A DNA stretch of 49,822 nt from an uncultured Rhodospirillaceae bacterium (GCA_902826565.1 CADEFF010000025.1:1-49822); one strand, 5' to 3'; numbered from the stretch's first letter, positions 1 through 12,915 are shown. Numbers and translations: made by a program. Notes: generated by a model from the sequence alone, not told the origin.

Positions 1-654
1 GCGGCACCCCTGCCGGAACGGGATTGGGTCGCGGAAAGCCAGGCGAAGCTGCCCGCGCTGCGGGCCGGACGGTTTTTTCTGCACGGGTCGCATTTCCGGG
101 GCCGCATCCCGAAGGCGAGCCTGCCGCTCGTTATCGATGCGGGCATCGCCTTCGGGACCGGCCGGCATGAAACCACCAAGGCCTGCCTGCTCGCCCTCGA
201 TGGGCTCGCCGGGCGGCGATTCCGCAACCCGCTCGATCTTGGCTGCGGCACCGGCGTCCTCGCCCTCGCGATGGCGAGATTCTGGGGCGCGAAGGTGCTG
301 GCGGCGGACAACGATCCCGATGCCGTCAAGGTGGCGCGGGAGAACGCGGCGCGGAACGGGCTCTCGGCGCTCGTCCGCGCGGTCCGCTCCGAAGGCTACG
401 CGGCCGCGGCGCTTCGCCAGCGCGCGCCCTTCGACCTCATCGCCGCCAACATCCTCGCCGATCCGCTGATCGAGATGGCGCCCGCGCTCGTTCGCCATCT
501 GGCGCCGGGCGGGCGGGCGATCCTATCGGGCCTGTTGATCGCGCAGGAACCGGCCGTGCTCGAGGCGCATCGCGCCCTCGGCTTGCGCCTCGAACGCCGG
601 CATCGCCTCGGCGACTGGTCGGCGCTGCTGCTGCGCCGTCCGACGGATCGGTAA
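1..654 (+). CDS. prmA: Ribosomal protein L11 methyltransferase, 5' end missing
   Basis: The open frame runs from base 1, so the start lies outside the window; about 217 C-terminal residues are present. PrmA uses S-adenosylmethionine to trimethylate lysines and the N-terminus of ribosomal protein L11. The family signature IDAGIAFGTGRHETTKACL is visible, followed by the SAM-binding loop LDLGCGTGVLALAM and, further on, the post-motif NILADPL typical of PrmA. The C-terminus ends on a TAA. It is convergent with the DUF1127 gene, and a strong hairpin separates the two. An internal ATG at 271 opens a shorter frame but would remove the SAM-binding loop, so it is not the true start. Confidence 0.93.
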   Translation, partial: AAPLPERDWVAESQAKLPALRAGRFFLHGSHFRGRIPKASLPLVIDAGIAFGTGRHETTKACLLALDGLAGRRFRNPLDLGCGTGVLALAMARFWGAKVLAADNDPDAVKVARENAARNGLSALVRAVRSEGYAAAALRQRAPFDLIAANILADPLIEMAPALVRHLAPGGRAILSGLLIAQEPAVLEAHRALGLRLERRHRLGDWSALLLRRPTDR

Positions 655-804
655 TTGTCGGGATTGCCCGGCGGGATCGTGCCGGCGCCGTCGAAGCCGC
701 CGTGCTCGAACCATTACAGCAGTACGTTGCCATGCCGGCCGACGGTCCGACAGCTCCTCGGATCGCTGCCATCGGTCGCCGCGGGGTCGCGGTCGTCACA
801 AAGT

Positions 805-842
805 GAAACGGCGGCTCTCCCTCGCGGGGGAACCGCCGTTTC
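805..842. terminator. Hairpin between convergent prmA and DUF1127 genes
   Basis: A perfect 10-bp inverted repeat, GAAACGGCGG (805-814) and CCGCCGTTTC (833-842), encloses an 18-nt GC-rich loop. It sits between two convergent stops, where a bidirectional terminator is expected. There is no long T-run, only the TTT inside the arm, so efficiency is uncertain. The 150 bp between prmA and the hairpin hold no recognisable gene. Confidence 0.6.
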
Positions 843-872
843 GTCGGCCGGCCGTCCCGAAGGACGGCGGAT

Positions 873-1454
873 TTACGCAGCGCGTGGCGCGCGGCTGTTG
901 GCGTTCGCCGCGCTGTTGAGCGAGCGAACCGCGAGCTCTTCGGCAACCCGACTCGTGTCGCCGCGGGCGAAGCCCATCTCCGCCAGGGTCCCCGTGCCGT
1001 CCTGGGCGATCAGGCGCCCCGCGGCCGTCGCCCATGCCGGGCGAGCGCCCGTCAGGCTACGGACCAGTGCCGGGATCTCGTCGCGGCTGATGCCGATGTC
1101 GTTCAGCATCCGGTCGTCGAGGGCCATGAGGTTGTCATAGGCCCGGCGGCGGCGGATGTAGCGCACGACCGGCCGAACCAGCGCCGTCCCGAGGAACGCA
1201 CCGAGGCCAAGGGAACCGCCCGTCGGAACGGCCTGATCGGCCGTCACGGTCGCGACGCGATCGATGTCGGCGCGAACGATGCCGATATCGGCCAGCGTCC
1301 GGTCGGAAAGCTCGCTGAGCTCGTGGGCGACCTGGCGCCGCACGGCCGCGTGGCGGAACCGTGCGACCAGCGCACCGACAAAACCAGTGGCATGGGGAGC
1401 CAGCGTATTCGCCTGGCCGACCATCGCCTTTTCAACTTCCGTAAACCGGGTCAT
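873..1454 (-). CDS. DUF1127 (YjiS-like) protein with three repeat units
   Basis: This is a 193-residue protein starting at MTRFTEVEKAM; the longer open frame upstream to 1562 looks like leader sequence. It contains two clear DUF1127 units, around residues 39-68 (LSDRTLADIGIVRADI) and 103-132 (LDDRMLNDIGISRDEI). A third, degenerate unit lies near 145-172 (GTLAEMGFARGDTSRVA). DUF1127 is a short Arg-rich domain, usually found once in proteins of 45-90 residues in alpha- and gammaproteobacteria. Some members are small RNA-binding regulators tied to phosphate or stress metabolism, but the function of this one is unknown. It is divergent from the aminopeptidase P gene across a 196-bp AT-rich region with inverted repeats. 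Confidence 0.8.
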   Translation of the reverse strand: MTRFTEVEKAMVGQANTLAPHATGFVGALVARFRHAAVRRQVAHELSELSDRTLADIGIVRADIDRVATVTADQAVPTGGSLGLGAFLGTALVRPVVRYIRRRRAYDNLMALDDRMLNDIGISRDEIPALVRSLTGARPAWATAAGRLIAQDGTGTLAEMGFARGDTSRVAEELAVRSLNSAANANSRAPRAA

Positions 1455-1650
1455 CTGTCCAATCCGTTCTATAAGCGTCAAATCTCGCCGGCTGCATTGC
1501 CCGGCTACCGATGCCCCTTTATATAAGGATCGCAGCGCAGCCCGGGAGGGGTTTTGCTGCATCGCAGCAATGCACTAGTGGTATGGATAGTCGAATTATT
1601 GTCACATTTTGCATATCACTTAATTTTTACGTGATATAGGAATCACTCCT
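1455..1650. promoter_or_regulatory. Divergent intergenic region with two inverted repeats
   Basis: This AT-rich gap separates the leftward DUF1127 gene from the rightward aminopeptidase P gene and must hold both promoters. A dyad TTGCTGC-ATC-GCAGCAA lies at 1554-1570. A second dyad, ATATCAC (1613-1619) and GTGATAT (1631-1637) with an 11-nt spacer, is followed by a third half-site ATCAC at 1642-1646. For the rightward gene, TTGCAT-N17-TGATAT (about 1609-1637) is a weak candidate promoter overlapping the second dyad. The dyads could be operator sites, but no regulator is identified. Confidence 0.4.
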
Positions 1651-3747
1651 GTGGACCAGCCTTCCGACCCCCGATCAGCTTCCGTTTCTCCGGCGACCGC
1701 CGGGGCGGCGGCGACCGCTCTTCAAGCCCTGCAGAAACGCTTGGCCGCGGCTGGTTCTCATATGGAAATCAATCGCTTGCAGAAGCTGCTGGAGGGCGTT
1801 TCGGCCGCTCCTCCCGGCGAGCGCCCGGCCGACTGGCTGCGCTTGCTGGACATCGAGCCCGCGGCCGATCTCAAGGCCGATCTGCTGGCTTTTGCAGCCC
1901 GGCGCCGGGAGGTGAAGGCGGTGACCCCGGCCGACCTCAAGACGGTCCGGGCGGGGCGTCTTGCTGCATTGCGAAATGAACTCACGCGGCAAGGGCTCGC
2001 CGGTTTTCTCATCCCGCGCGCGGACGAGTTCCAGGGTGAGTATGTGCCGCCGCGGGCGGAGCGGCTGGGCTGGCTCACGGGCTTTACCGGCTCGGCCGGC
2101 ATCGCCGTGGTGCTGACGGAGAAGGCCGCGATCTTCGTCGACGGCCGCTACACGCTCCAGGTTCGCGAGGAGGCGGACGGCACCCTCTACGATTTCGGCC
2201 ATGTCACCGATTCGCCGCCCGAGACATGGCTGCTCGAGAACCTTCCGGCCGGCGCGAAGCTCGGCTTCGATCCCTGGCTCCATACGGTCGACGGGCTCGT
2301 CGCGATCCGGCAGGCGGTCGCGGCGAAAGGCGGCACGCTGGTGGCGGTCTCGCCCAATCCGGTCGATGCCGTCTGGAGCGACCAGCCGCCGCCGCCGATC
2401 GCGCCCGTGGTGCCGCATCCGCTCGCCTTCACCGGCCGCGAGGCGAGCGACAAGCGCGAGAAGATCGGCGCCGAGCTGGCGGCCGCCGGCCTCGATGCCG
2501 CGATCATCACCCAGCCGGCGTCGCTCGCCTGGCTGCTCAATCTGCGCGGCGCGGACGTGCCGCGCACCCCGCTGCCGCTCGGCTTCGCGGTGCTGCACAA
2601 GGACGGCACGGTCGATCTCTTCATGGAGCCGCTGAAGCTGGTGCGCGAGCTGCCGCAACATCTCGGCAACGGCGTGGTGGTGGCCGCGCCCGAGGGTTTC
2701 GGCCCGGCGCTCGACCGCCTCGGCCTCGCCAGGCGGCGCGTGCTGGTCGATCGCGGCAGCGCCGGGGTCTGGGTGGTCGATCGGCTGAAGAATGCCGGCG
2801 CCGACCTCGTGATGGGCGAGGACCCGTGCGCGATGCAGAAGGCCTGCAAGAACCGGGTCGAGCTCGACGGCACGCGCGCGGCCCATCGCCGCGACGGCGC
2901 GGCCGTGACGCGCTTCCTCGCCTGGCTCGCGAAATCGGCGGGCAGCGGCAAGATCAGCGAGATGGAAGCATCGGAGAAGCTCGCCGGCTTTCGGCGCCAG
3001 AACGAGAATTTCCGCGACCTGAGCTTCGATACGATCTCCGGGGCGGGGCCGAACGGCGCCGTGGTGCATTACCGCGCGAACGCGCGCACCAACCGCCTGA
3101 TCACGCCGGGCGAGCTCTATCTCGTCGATTCCGGCGGGCAATATCTCGACGGCACGACCGACATCACGCGGACCGTCGCGATCGGGACGCCGCCGGACGA
3201 GGCGCGCGACCGCTTCACCCGTGTGCTCAAGGGCCATATCGCGCTGGGTGCGGCGCGTTTTCCGCGCGGCACCTCGGGAAGCCAGCTCGACGCGCTCGCG
3301 CGCGCCTCGCTCTGGCAGGCCGGCCTCGATTACGACCACGGCACCGGCCACGGCGTCGGCAGCTATCTCAGCGTGCATGAGGGGCCTCAGCGCATCTCGA
3401 AGATCCCGAACCGCGTGCCGCTGCTGCCTGGCATGATCGTGTCGAACGAGCCCGGCTATTACAAGACCGGTGCCTACGGCATCCGCATCGAGAACCTGGT
3501 CACGGTGGTGCGCCTCGAAGCGCCGAACGAAGGCGTGCCCGAGCTTTATGGTTTCGAGACCATCACGCTCGCGCCGATCGACCGCAACCTCGTCGATCTT
3601 TCCCTCATGGCGCCGGCCGAGATCGCCTGGCTCGACGCCTATCACGCACGGGTGCGCGATACGCTGACCCCGCTGCTGGATGCCGAAACCGCGGCCTGGC
3701 TCGCCGAAGCGACGGCGCCGCTCGCGACCATCAAAACCGCCGTCTGA
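1651..3747 (+). CDS. pepP: Xaa-Pro aminopeptidase (M24B, aminopeptidase P)
   Basis: A 698-residue metallopeptidase that should release an N-terminal residue next to proline. The creatinase-like N-terminal domains begin near residue 95 (RLAALRNELTRQGLAGFLIP) and the pita-bread catalytic domain is C-terminal. All five expected dinuclear metal ligands are present: D493 in LVDSGGQY, D504 in TTDITRT, H567 in GTGHGVG, E600 in SNEPGYY and E636 in ELYGFETIT. The predicted GTG start at 1651 adds an Ala/Pro-rich leader of about 37 residues before MEINRLQ (ATG at 1762), so the true start could be downstream, although no good ribosome site precedes that ATG. The protein is longer than E. coli PepP and matches the three-domain form. 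It is convergent with ligA. Confidence 0.92.
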   Translation: MDQPSDPRSASVSPATAGAAATALQALQKRLAAAGSHMEINRLQKLLEGVSAAPPGERPADWLRLLDIEPAADLKADLLAFAARRREVKAVTPADLKTVRAGRLAALRNELTRQGLAGFLIPRADEFQGEYVPPRAERLGWLTGFTGSAGIAVVLTEKAAIFVDGRYTLQVREEADGTLYDFGHVTDSPPETWLLENLPAGAKLGFDPWLHTVDGLVAIRQAVAAKGGTLVAVSPNPVDAVWSDQPPPPIAPVVPHPLAFTGREASDKREKIGAELAAAGLDAAIITQPASLAWLLNLRGADVPRTPLPLGFAVLHKDGTVDLFMEPLKLVRELPQHLGNGVVVAAPEGFGPALDRLGLARRRVLVDRGSAGVWVVDRLKNAGADLVMGEDPCAMQKACKNRVELDGTRAAHRRDGAAVTRFLAWLAKSAGSGKISEMEASEKLAGFRRQNENFRDLSFDTISGAGPNGAVVHYRANARTNRLITPGELYLVDSGGQYLDGTTDITRTVAIGTPPDEARDRFTRVLKGHIALGAARFPRGTSGSQLDALARASLWQAGLDYDHGTGHGVGSYLSVHEGPQRISKIPNRVPLLPGMIVSNEPGYYKTGAYGIRIENLVTVVRLEAPNEGVPELYGFETITLAPIDRNLVDLSLMAPAEIAWLDAYHARVRDTLTPLLDAETAAWLAEATAPLATIKTAV

Positions 3748-3762
3748 GGCGGCGCGGCCGCC
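3748..3762. terminator. Short GC hairpin between pepP and ligA stops
   Basis: Immediately after the pepP TGA, GGCGGC (3748-3753) and GCCGCC (3757-3762) form a 6-bp stem with a 3-nt loop. The gap between the two convergent genes is only 26 bp, so any terminator must sit here. There is no T-run on either side, and in this base composition a chance hairpin is possible. Confidence 0.3.
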
Positions 3763-3773
3763 GACCGCACGCG

Positions 3774-7612
<3,839 letters not shown>

Positions 7613-7621
7613 AGGCGCGGA

Positions 7622-8461
7622 TCAGAAGGCGCCGCTGATCCAGGATCCCTCTTTCACCGCCGGCTCGAGGTTCTTGTTCGTCAGCAGCGCGTAGGAATCC
7701 TGGTACCAGTCGCTACCGGGGAAGTTGAAGCCGAGCACGGCGCCGGCGGTCTGGGCCTCTTCGTTGACGCCGAGCGCGAGATAGCATTCGACCAGCCGGT
7801 GCAGCGCCTCCGGCACGTGCGTCGTCGTCTGGTAGCGCTCGATGACGGTCCGGAACCGATTGATCGCCGCCACATACTCTCTGCGCCTCTCGTAGTAGCG
7901 GCCGATCTCCATCTCCTTGCCGGCGAGATGGTCGCGGGTCAGGTCAAGCTTCAGCGAGGCGTCGCGGGCATAGTCGGTGTTGGGGAAGCGTGCCACCACC
8001 TCGGCCAGGCTCTCCAGCGCGAGCTGGGTGTTCTTCTGGTCGCGGCCCACGTCGGTGATCTGCTCGTAGTAGCAGAGCGCCTTCAGGTAATAGGCGTAGG
8101 GCGCGCTGCGGTGGCCGGGATGCAGGTCGATGAAGCGGTCGAGCCCGATGATGGCATCGTCATACTCGTTGTTCACGTAATGCGCATAGGCCGACATGAG
8201 CTGCGCCTGCGTCGCCCAGCTCGAATAGGGGTGCTGGCGCTCCACTTCGTCGAACATCCTCGAGGCGTCCGCGAAGCTGCCCGTCTGCATCAGATCGAAC
8301 GCCTGGTTGTAGAGCACTTCCGGCGGCTGCTCGGGGATCTTGGGCTTCTCGTCGTCGAGGCCGAGCCAGCTACAGCCGGCGAGCGCCAGCGTTACGCCCA
8401 GGATCGCGGCAAAACGCGGCAGCAGGGCGCAGCGAGCCGCAGCGAGCGATCTTGTCGACAA
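7622..8461 (-). CDS. bamD: Outer membrane assembly lipoprotein BamD
   Basis: BamD is a lipoprotein subunit of the BAM complex that inserts beta-barrel proteins in the outer membrane. From the TTG chosen here (preceded by GGAGAA 5 nt upstream) the protein is 279 residues, with a signal peptide ending in the lipobox LAGC, lipidated cysteine at 30. Five TPR-like units follow, including YNQAFDLMQTGSFADASRMF and the family stretch ARFPNTDYARDASLKLD. The open frame extends to another TTG at 8515, but that would put some 18 extra residues before a normal signal peptide. It is 9 bp upstream of recN and downstream of lpxC. Confidence 0.93.
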   Translation of the reverse strand: MSTRSLAAARCALLPRFAAILGVTLALAGCSWLGLDDEKPKIPEQPPEVLYNQAFDLMQTGSFADASRMFDEVERQHPYSSWATQAQLMSAYAHYVNNEYDDAIIGLDRFIDLHPGHRSAPYAYYLKALCYYEQITDVGRDQKNTQLALESLAEVVARFPNTDYARDASLKLDLTRDHLAGKEMEIGRYYERRREYVAAINRFRTVIERYQTTTHVPEALHRLVECYLALGVNEEAQTAGAVLGFNFPGSDWYQDSYALLTNKNLEPAVKEGSWISGAF

Positions 8462-8574
8462 AAGCAGTTCTCCCAAGCCGGCGCGGCGAATGCGGGGACG
8501 CGCGAGATAACCCAACGGTGGGCCAGACTATAAGGTTGGGGCGGGAGGCTCTCAAGCGTTCCGCAGTCGCAGCC

Positions 8575-9546
8575 TCAGGCGCTGAGCCGGCCCTGGACGG
8601 GATCCGCCGCGCCCGGAACCATGACGACGATATCGGCCGGCAGGGCGGGCGTCTGTGTCGTCCAGCGCCAGGCCGCGTCGTCGGCGAAGAGCGCCGCCAG
8701 GAGGCGATGATAGAGCTTGTGGCCGGAACGGAGCCCTTCGAACGCGCCGACGATCGGCGCGCCGGCGAGATAGAGATCGCCGATCGCATCGAGCGCCTTG
8801 TGGCGGGCAAGCTCGTTCGCGTAGCGGAGCCCGCCGCGATTGAGCACCCGCTCGCCCTCGACGACGATCGCGTTGTCGAGCGAGGCGCCGCGCGCGAGAC
8901 CGGCGGCGCGAAGCTGCTCGGCATCGGTCAGGAAACCGTAGGTGCGGGCGCGGGCCAGCTCGCCCTTGAAGTTCTCTTCGCTGACGCGGCCGTCATAACG
9001 CTGCCGGGCGATGGCGCAATCGCCATAATCGACGGCGACGGAAACGGAGAAGTCCTCGGCCGGCGAGAGGGCGGCCCAGCGGTGGCTGTCGCCGACCTCG
9101 ACCCGCTTGGCGATGCCGATCGCGCGGCGCGGCGCGGCCTGCTCGCGGATGCCGGCGCATTCGATGAGGAAGACGAAGGGCCAGGCGCTGCCGTCCATGA
9201 TCGGCAGCTCGCCGGCGCTGACCTCGATGTCGGCATTGTCGATACCGCAACCATAAAGCGCTGCCATGGCGTGCTCGACCGTGGCCACCATCACGCCGGC
9301 CTCGTTCTGCAGCGCGGTGCAGAGCTGGGCATCGACGACGTTGCGCCAGGAGGCGGCCACGCTCGCGTTCTTGCCGGCGAGATCGGTGCGGTGGAAGCGG
9401 ATACCGGCGTTTTCGGGCGCCGGATGGATCGACATGGCGACCGTGGCGCCGCTGTGCAGCCCGATCCCCGAACAGTGGACGGAGTTGCGCAGTGTCTTCT
9501 GCCGGATGGTGATCGCCGCGCCGTTCAAGGCGTTATCGTCGGGCAT
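8575..9546 (-). CDS. lpxC: UDP-3-O-acyl-N-acetylglucosamine deacetylase
   Basis: A 323-residue zinc enzyme that performs the committed step of lipid A synthesis by deacetylating UDP-3-O-acyl-GlcNAc in the cytoplasm. Family motifs in order: NSVHCSGIGLHSG near residue 21, the first zinc histidine H92 in TVEHAMAALYGCGIDN, the loop GELPIMDGSAWPF, the second zinc site H249 and D253 in ARHKALDAIGDLYL, and the catalytic histidine H276 in SGHKLYHRLL. Presence of lpxC shows that the organism makes lipid A. A hairpin terminator separates it from ftsZ, so it probably has its own promoter in the 189-bp gap at 9547-9735, though none stands out. Confidence 0.97.
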   Translation of the reverse strand: MPDDNALNGAAITIRQKTLRNSVHCSGIGLHSGATVAMSIHPAPENAGIRFHRTDLAGKNASVAASWRNVVDAQLCTALQNEAGVMVATVEHAMAALYGCGIDNADIEVSAGELPIMDGSAWPFVFLIECAGIREQAAPRRAIGIAKRVEVGDSHRWAALSPAEDFSVSVAVDYGDCAIARQRYDGRVSEENFKGELARARTYGFLTDAEQLRAAGLARGASLDNAIVVEGERVLNRGGLRYANELARHKALDAIGDLYLAGAPIVGAFEGLRSGHKLYHRLLAALFADDAAWRWTTQTPALPADIVVMVPGAADPVQGRLSA

Positions 9547-9645
9547 GTCACCGGGCCCAGATCATCGAGATGGAGATGTGCTAACCCCGAAAAAGGCAGC
9601 CTGCACGGCCGCGTTGGACCCCCCGAGTCGCGTCAAAGGTAACGT

Positions 9646-9696
9646 AAAAAGGTGCCCCGGAGCCATCGAATTTCGCCGATGGCGCCGGGGCATTTT
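9646..9696. terminator. Strong bidirectional intrinsic terminator after ftsZ
   Basis: TGCCCCGG (9653-9660) pairs with CCGGGGCA (9685-9692). Inside, GCCATCG (9662-9668) pairs with CGATGGC (9677-9683), giving a 15-bp stem with one mismatch and an 8-nt loop. A TTTT follows at 9693-9696 on the plus strand. AAAAA at 9646-9650 supplies a T-run for transcripts on the minus strand. It lies 40 bp past the ftsZ stop and should end the dcw transcript before lpxC. Confidence 0.85.
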
Positions 9697-9735
9697 CGAG
9701 GAGTTTATGAGGCCGTCACGTCCGCAACCGAGGCG

Positions 9736-11553
9736 TCAGTTCGCCTGCCGGCGCAGGAAAGCTGGAATTTCGAACAGCTCTTCCTCCGCGCGGCTGGCGG
9801 CCAGCCGGTCCTTGGCATCGAGACCGGTAAGCCGCTGCTGGGTGGCGATCTGCGGTTCCGCCGGCTGCACCGGAGCGGCGGAGGCAGGCGCCTGGACGCG
9901 TGGCGCCTGCGCAACCGGCGCTTGCACCGGGGCGGTCGCCCGCGGCGCCGGCTCCGGCATCTGCGGACGCTGCACCGGCTCGACCGGATCGATCTTGGCC
10001 GCCGCCGAGCCGCGCGGCCATACGCCGCTGGTCACCCGGGTGAAGAGATTGGGTGGCCGGCGCGGTTCGGTCTGACGCTGCGGTTGCGGCGCCGGCGCCG
10101 TCATGGCGTGCGACGTAACCGCGGGAGCCGCGTGCGGCTGCGGCTGCAGACGCGGTGCCGGCTCCACGGGCGCGGTGGCGACGAAGGGGCGATCCTCGGC
10201 CGGACGCGGTGCCACCCACGGATGCTGCGGGACAGGCTGCGCCGCGACCGGGGCGGCGGCCGGCGGGGACATCGCCGGCTGGGCCATCGCCGGCTCGCGA
10301 ACCGGCGGGGTGATCGCCGGACGCGGCTGCGCCGCCGCGACCGTTTCCGCCCGTTCCGCCACCACCGGCTCCATATAGGCCGGTTCCGGCTGACGCAGGG
10401 CCGGTGCCGCCATCGCGCCCGCCGTCATGCCGCCGCCGGCCATCATCACGGCCGGTTGCGGCTCGGGCATGAGCGCGCCGGCGCGGACCGCGGTCGCTTC
10501 GGCCGGCTCGCGTGCCGGCGTCGTGACGACGCGACCGCCCTTGGCGACGAGGCTGAGGCCGACCGGGCGCGGCTGCGCCTGGGCGGCCGCTTCGATGCCG
10601 GTGGCCACCACTGAGATGCGGATCTTGCCGGTGAGCGTGTGGTCGAAGGTCGAGCCGAAGATGATGTTCGCCTCGGGATCGACTTCCTCGCGGATCCGCG
10701 TCGCCGCCTCGTCCACCTCGAACAGGGTCATGTCCGGCCCGCCCGTGATGTTGATGAGCACGCCGCGCGCGCCCTTCATCGAGACGTCGTCGAGCAGCGG
10801 GTTGGAGATGGCGGCTTCGGCGGCGGCGACCGCGCGACGCTCGCCCTCGCCCTCGCCGGTGCCCATCATGGCCTTGCCCATCTCGCTCATCACCGTGCGG
10901 ATGTCGGCGAAGTCGAGGTTGATGAGGCCCGGCATCACCATCAGGTCGGTGACGCCGCGGACGCCCGAATAGAGCACCTGGTCGGCCATCGAGAAGGCGT
11001 CCGCAAAGGTCGTCTTCTCGTTCGCGATCCGGAACAGGTTCTGATTTGGGATGATGATAAGCGTATCGACATATTGCGCCAGCTCCTGGATGCCGCCATC
11101 GGCGAGGCGCATGCGATGCACGCCCTCGAAATGGAACGGCTTGGTCACGACGCCGACCGTCAGGATGCCGTGCTCGCGCGCGGCCCGGGCGAGCACCGGC
11201 GCGGCGCCGGTCCCCGTGCCGCCGCCCATGCCGGCGGTGATGAACACCATGTTGCTGCCGGCGAGATGCTCGATCACCTGCTCGATCGATTCCTCGGCGG
11301 CGGCGCGCCCGACGTCCGGGCGCGATCCGGCGCCCAGGCCCTGGGTGATGGTATTGCCGAGCTGGATGCGCCGGCTGCATTGCGACTGGGTCAGTGCCTG
11401 CGCATCGGTGTTGGCGACGATGAACTCGACGCCCTCGAGGCTCGACAGGATCATGTTGTTGACGGCATTGCCGCCGGCGCCGCCCACACCGATGACGGTG
11501 ATGCGCGGCTTGATTTCGTAGTCTGTGTTCGGCAACGAAATATTGAGCGTCAT
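9736..11553 (-). CDS. ftsZ: Cell division protein FtsZ
   Basis: FtsZ is the tubulin-like GTPase that forms the division ring. The 605-residue protein has the GTP-binding loop GVGGAGGNA (residues 22-30), the tubulin signature [11 protein letters not shown] (about 110-120) and the T7 synergy region [12 protein letters not shown]. The globular part ends near residue 330. A Pro/Ala/Gln-rich linker of some 250 residues follows, then the conserved C-terminal peptide [14 protein letters not shown] that binds FtsA and other partners. A long linker is typical of alphaproteobacteria, but this one is at the upper end. GGAGG lies 6 nt before the ATG. It is the last dcw gene before the terminator. Confidence 0.98.
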   Translation of the reverse strand: MTLNISLPNTDYEIKPRITVIGVGGAGGNAVNNMILSSLEGVEFIVANTDAQALTQSQCSRRIQLGNTITQGLGAGSRPDVGRAAAEESIEQVIEHLAGSNMVFITAGMGGGTGTGAAPVLARAAREHGILTVGVVTKPFHFEGVHRMRLADGGIQELAQYVDTLIIIPNQNLFRIANEKTTFADAFSMADQVLYSGVRGVTDLMVMPGLINLDFADIRTVMSEMGKAMMGTGEGEGERRAVAAAEAAISNPLLDDVSMKGARGVLINITGGPDMTLFEVDEAATRIREEVDPEANIIFGSTFDHTLTGKIRISVVATGIEAAAQAQPRPVGLSLVAKGGRVVTTPAREPAEATAVRAGALMPEPQPAVMMAGGGMTAGAMAAPALRQPEPAYMEPVVAERAETVAAAQPRPAITPPVREPAMAQPAMSPPAAAPVAAQPVPQHPWVAPRPAEDRPFVATAPVEPAPRLQPQPHAAPAVTSHAMTAPAPQPQRQTEPRRPPNLFTRVTSGVWPRGSAAAKIDPVEPVQRPQMPEPAPRATAPVQAPVAQAPRVQAPASAAPVQPAEPQIATQQRLTGLDAKDRLAASRAEEELFEIPAFLRRQAN

Positions 11554-11578
11554 GTACGGCCTCCATTCATGACAGTTA

Positions 11579-11601
11579 GGGCGCCGGTTGATCCGGCGTC
11601 C
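11579..11601 (-). other. Stem-loop in the ftsA-ftsZ gap
   Basis: In the 99-bp gap, GGGCGCCGG (11579-11587) and CCGGCGTCC (11593-11601) form a 9-bp stem with one GU wobble and a 5-nt loop, about 25 nt upstream of the ftsZ start. No T-run follows in the direction of transcription, so it is unlikely to be a terminator. It might affect mRNA processing or ftsZ translation; this is inference only. Confidence 0.4.
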
Positions 11602-11652
11602 GTTCGCACCGGGCTCCCGAGTGGGTTCGGGGTCCGGGTGATGGGGTTGATC

Positions 11653-12915
11653 TCAGAAGTTGTCACGGAACCAGTGACCGAGACGGCCGATGAGGCCGCT
11701 CGGTTCCCCCTCCCGGCCTTCGCGCCGGTCGGCGCGGGGCAGGTAGTCGATGGCCTGCTGGGCATAGACGAGCAGCCCGGCGGCGGTGGCGAAGGCGGGG
11801 CCGCCGGTGGCTTCGGCGAGACCCTGCACGCGGATCGGCCGGCCCATGCGGACCTGCTTGTCGAGCACCAGCGAGGCAAGCTCGCGCACGCCGGCGAGCT
11901 GCGAGGCGCCGCCCGTCAGCACGACGCGGCGGCCGGCGATCTTGTCGAAGCCGCTCTGCTCGAGCCGCGAGCGCACCAGCTCGAAGGTTTCCTCGAGGCG
12001 AGGCTGCACGATGCCGATCAGGATCGATTTCGGGATCGTGTTGCCTTCGATCGCCTCCTCCTCGCCGACCAGCGGGACATTGATCATGTCGCGCTCGTCC
12101 GCGGGCGAGGGGATGCAGTTGCCGTAGAGCGTCTTCATCCGCTCGGCATGGGCGACCGGGGTCGAAAGCCCGCGAGCGATGTCGTTGGTGACGTGGCTGC
12201 CGCCGACCGGCACGCTGTCGGTGAAGACCACGTTGCCGTCGAAGAAGACGGCGATGGTGGTGGCGCCGCCGCCCATGTCGATCACGGTCACGCCGAGATC
12301 GCGCTCGTCGTCGACGAGCGACGCGAGGCCCGCGGCATAGGGCGAAACCACGAAGGCGCGGATCTCGAGATGGCAGCGGGCGATGCAGCTCGTCAGGTTG
12401 CGCACCGCGCCGGCCTGCGCCGTCACGATATGCATGTCGACGCCGAGCCGGTCGCCGAACATGCCGCGCGGATCGCGGATCCCGCTCGAGCCGTCGATCG
12501 AGTAGCGGATCGGGATCGAATGGATGAGGCGCCGCTCGCCGTTGCCGTCGAGGAGATTGCCCTGGTCGAGGATGCGCCGGAGGTCGCCGTCGCCGATCTC
12601 GTGACCGGCGATCTGCACCTCGACGCCGATCATCTGCGAGGCCGGGTAGCCGCCGGAGAGGTTGACGATCACCTCGTGGATGGTCTCGCCGGCCATCTCC
12701 TCCGCCGCGTGCACGGCGGCGAGGATGGCGGCTTCCGCCTGCTCCATATCGACGACCGCGCCCGCCTTCACGCCGCGCGCGACCTGATGCCCGATGCCGG
12801 TGACGCGCGGCTTCCCGTCCTCCTCGAGCCGCGCGATGAAGCAGCAGATCTTGGTGGTCCCGACATCGAGCGCGGCGACGACGCCGTTCCGTGCCGCGAT
12901 TCTTGGTTTTCTCAT
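11653..12915 (-). CDS. ftsA: Cell division protein FtsA
   Basis: An actin-like ATPase that tethers FtsZ to the membrane. The 420-residue form starts at MRKPRIAARNG, preceded by a G-rich site. Phosphate-1 loop ALDVGTTKICCFIAR is at the N-terminus, with the SHS2 (1C) region after it, phosphate-2 loop VIDMGGGATTIAVFF in the middle, and the adenosine motif VVLTGGASQLAGV near the end. The C-terminal amphipathic helix (LIGRLGHWFRDNF) is the membrane-targeting sequence. An in-frame ATG at 12969 would add 18 Arg/Gly-rich residues and lies 16 bp after the ftsQ stop, so the start is not settled. Confidence 0.95.
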   Translation of the reverse strand: MRKPRIAARNGVVAALDVGTTKICCFIARLEEDGKPRVTGIGHQVARGVKAGAVVDMEQAEAAILAAVHAAEEMAGETIHEVIVNLSGGYPASQMIGVEVQIAGHEIGDGDLRRILDQGNLLDGNGERRLIHSIPIRYSIDGSSGIRDPRGMFGDRLGVDMHIVTAQAGAVRNLTSCIARCHLEIRAFVVSPYAAGLASLVDDERDLGVTVIDMGGGATTIAVFFDGNVVFTDSVPVGGSHVTNDIARGLSTPVAHAERMKTLYGNCIPSPADERDMINVPLVGEEEAIEGNTIPKSILIGIVQPRLEETFELVRSRLEQSGFDKIAGRRVVLTGGASQLAGVRELASLVLDKQVRMGRPIRVQGLAEATGGPAFATAAGLLVYAQQAIDYLPRADRREGREGEPSGLIGRLGHWFRDNF

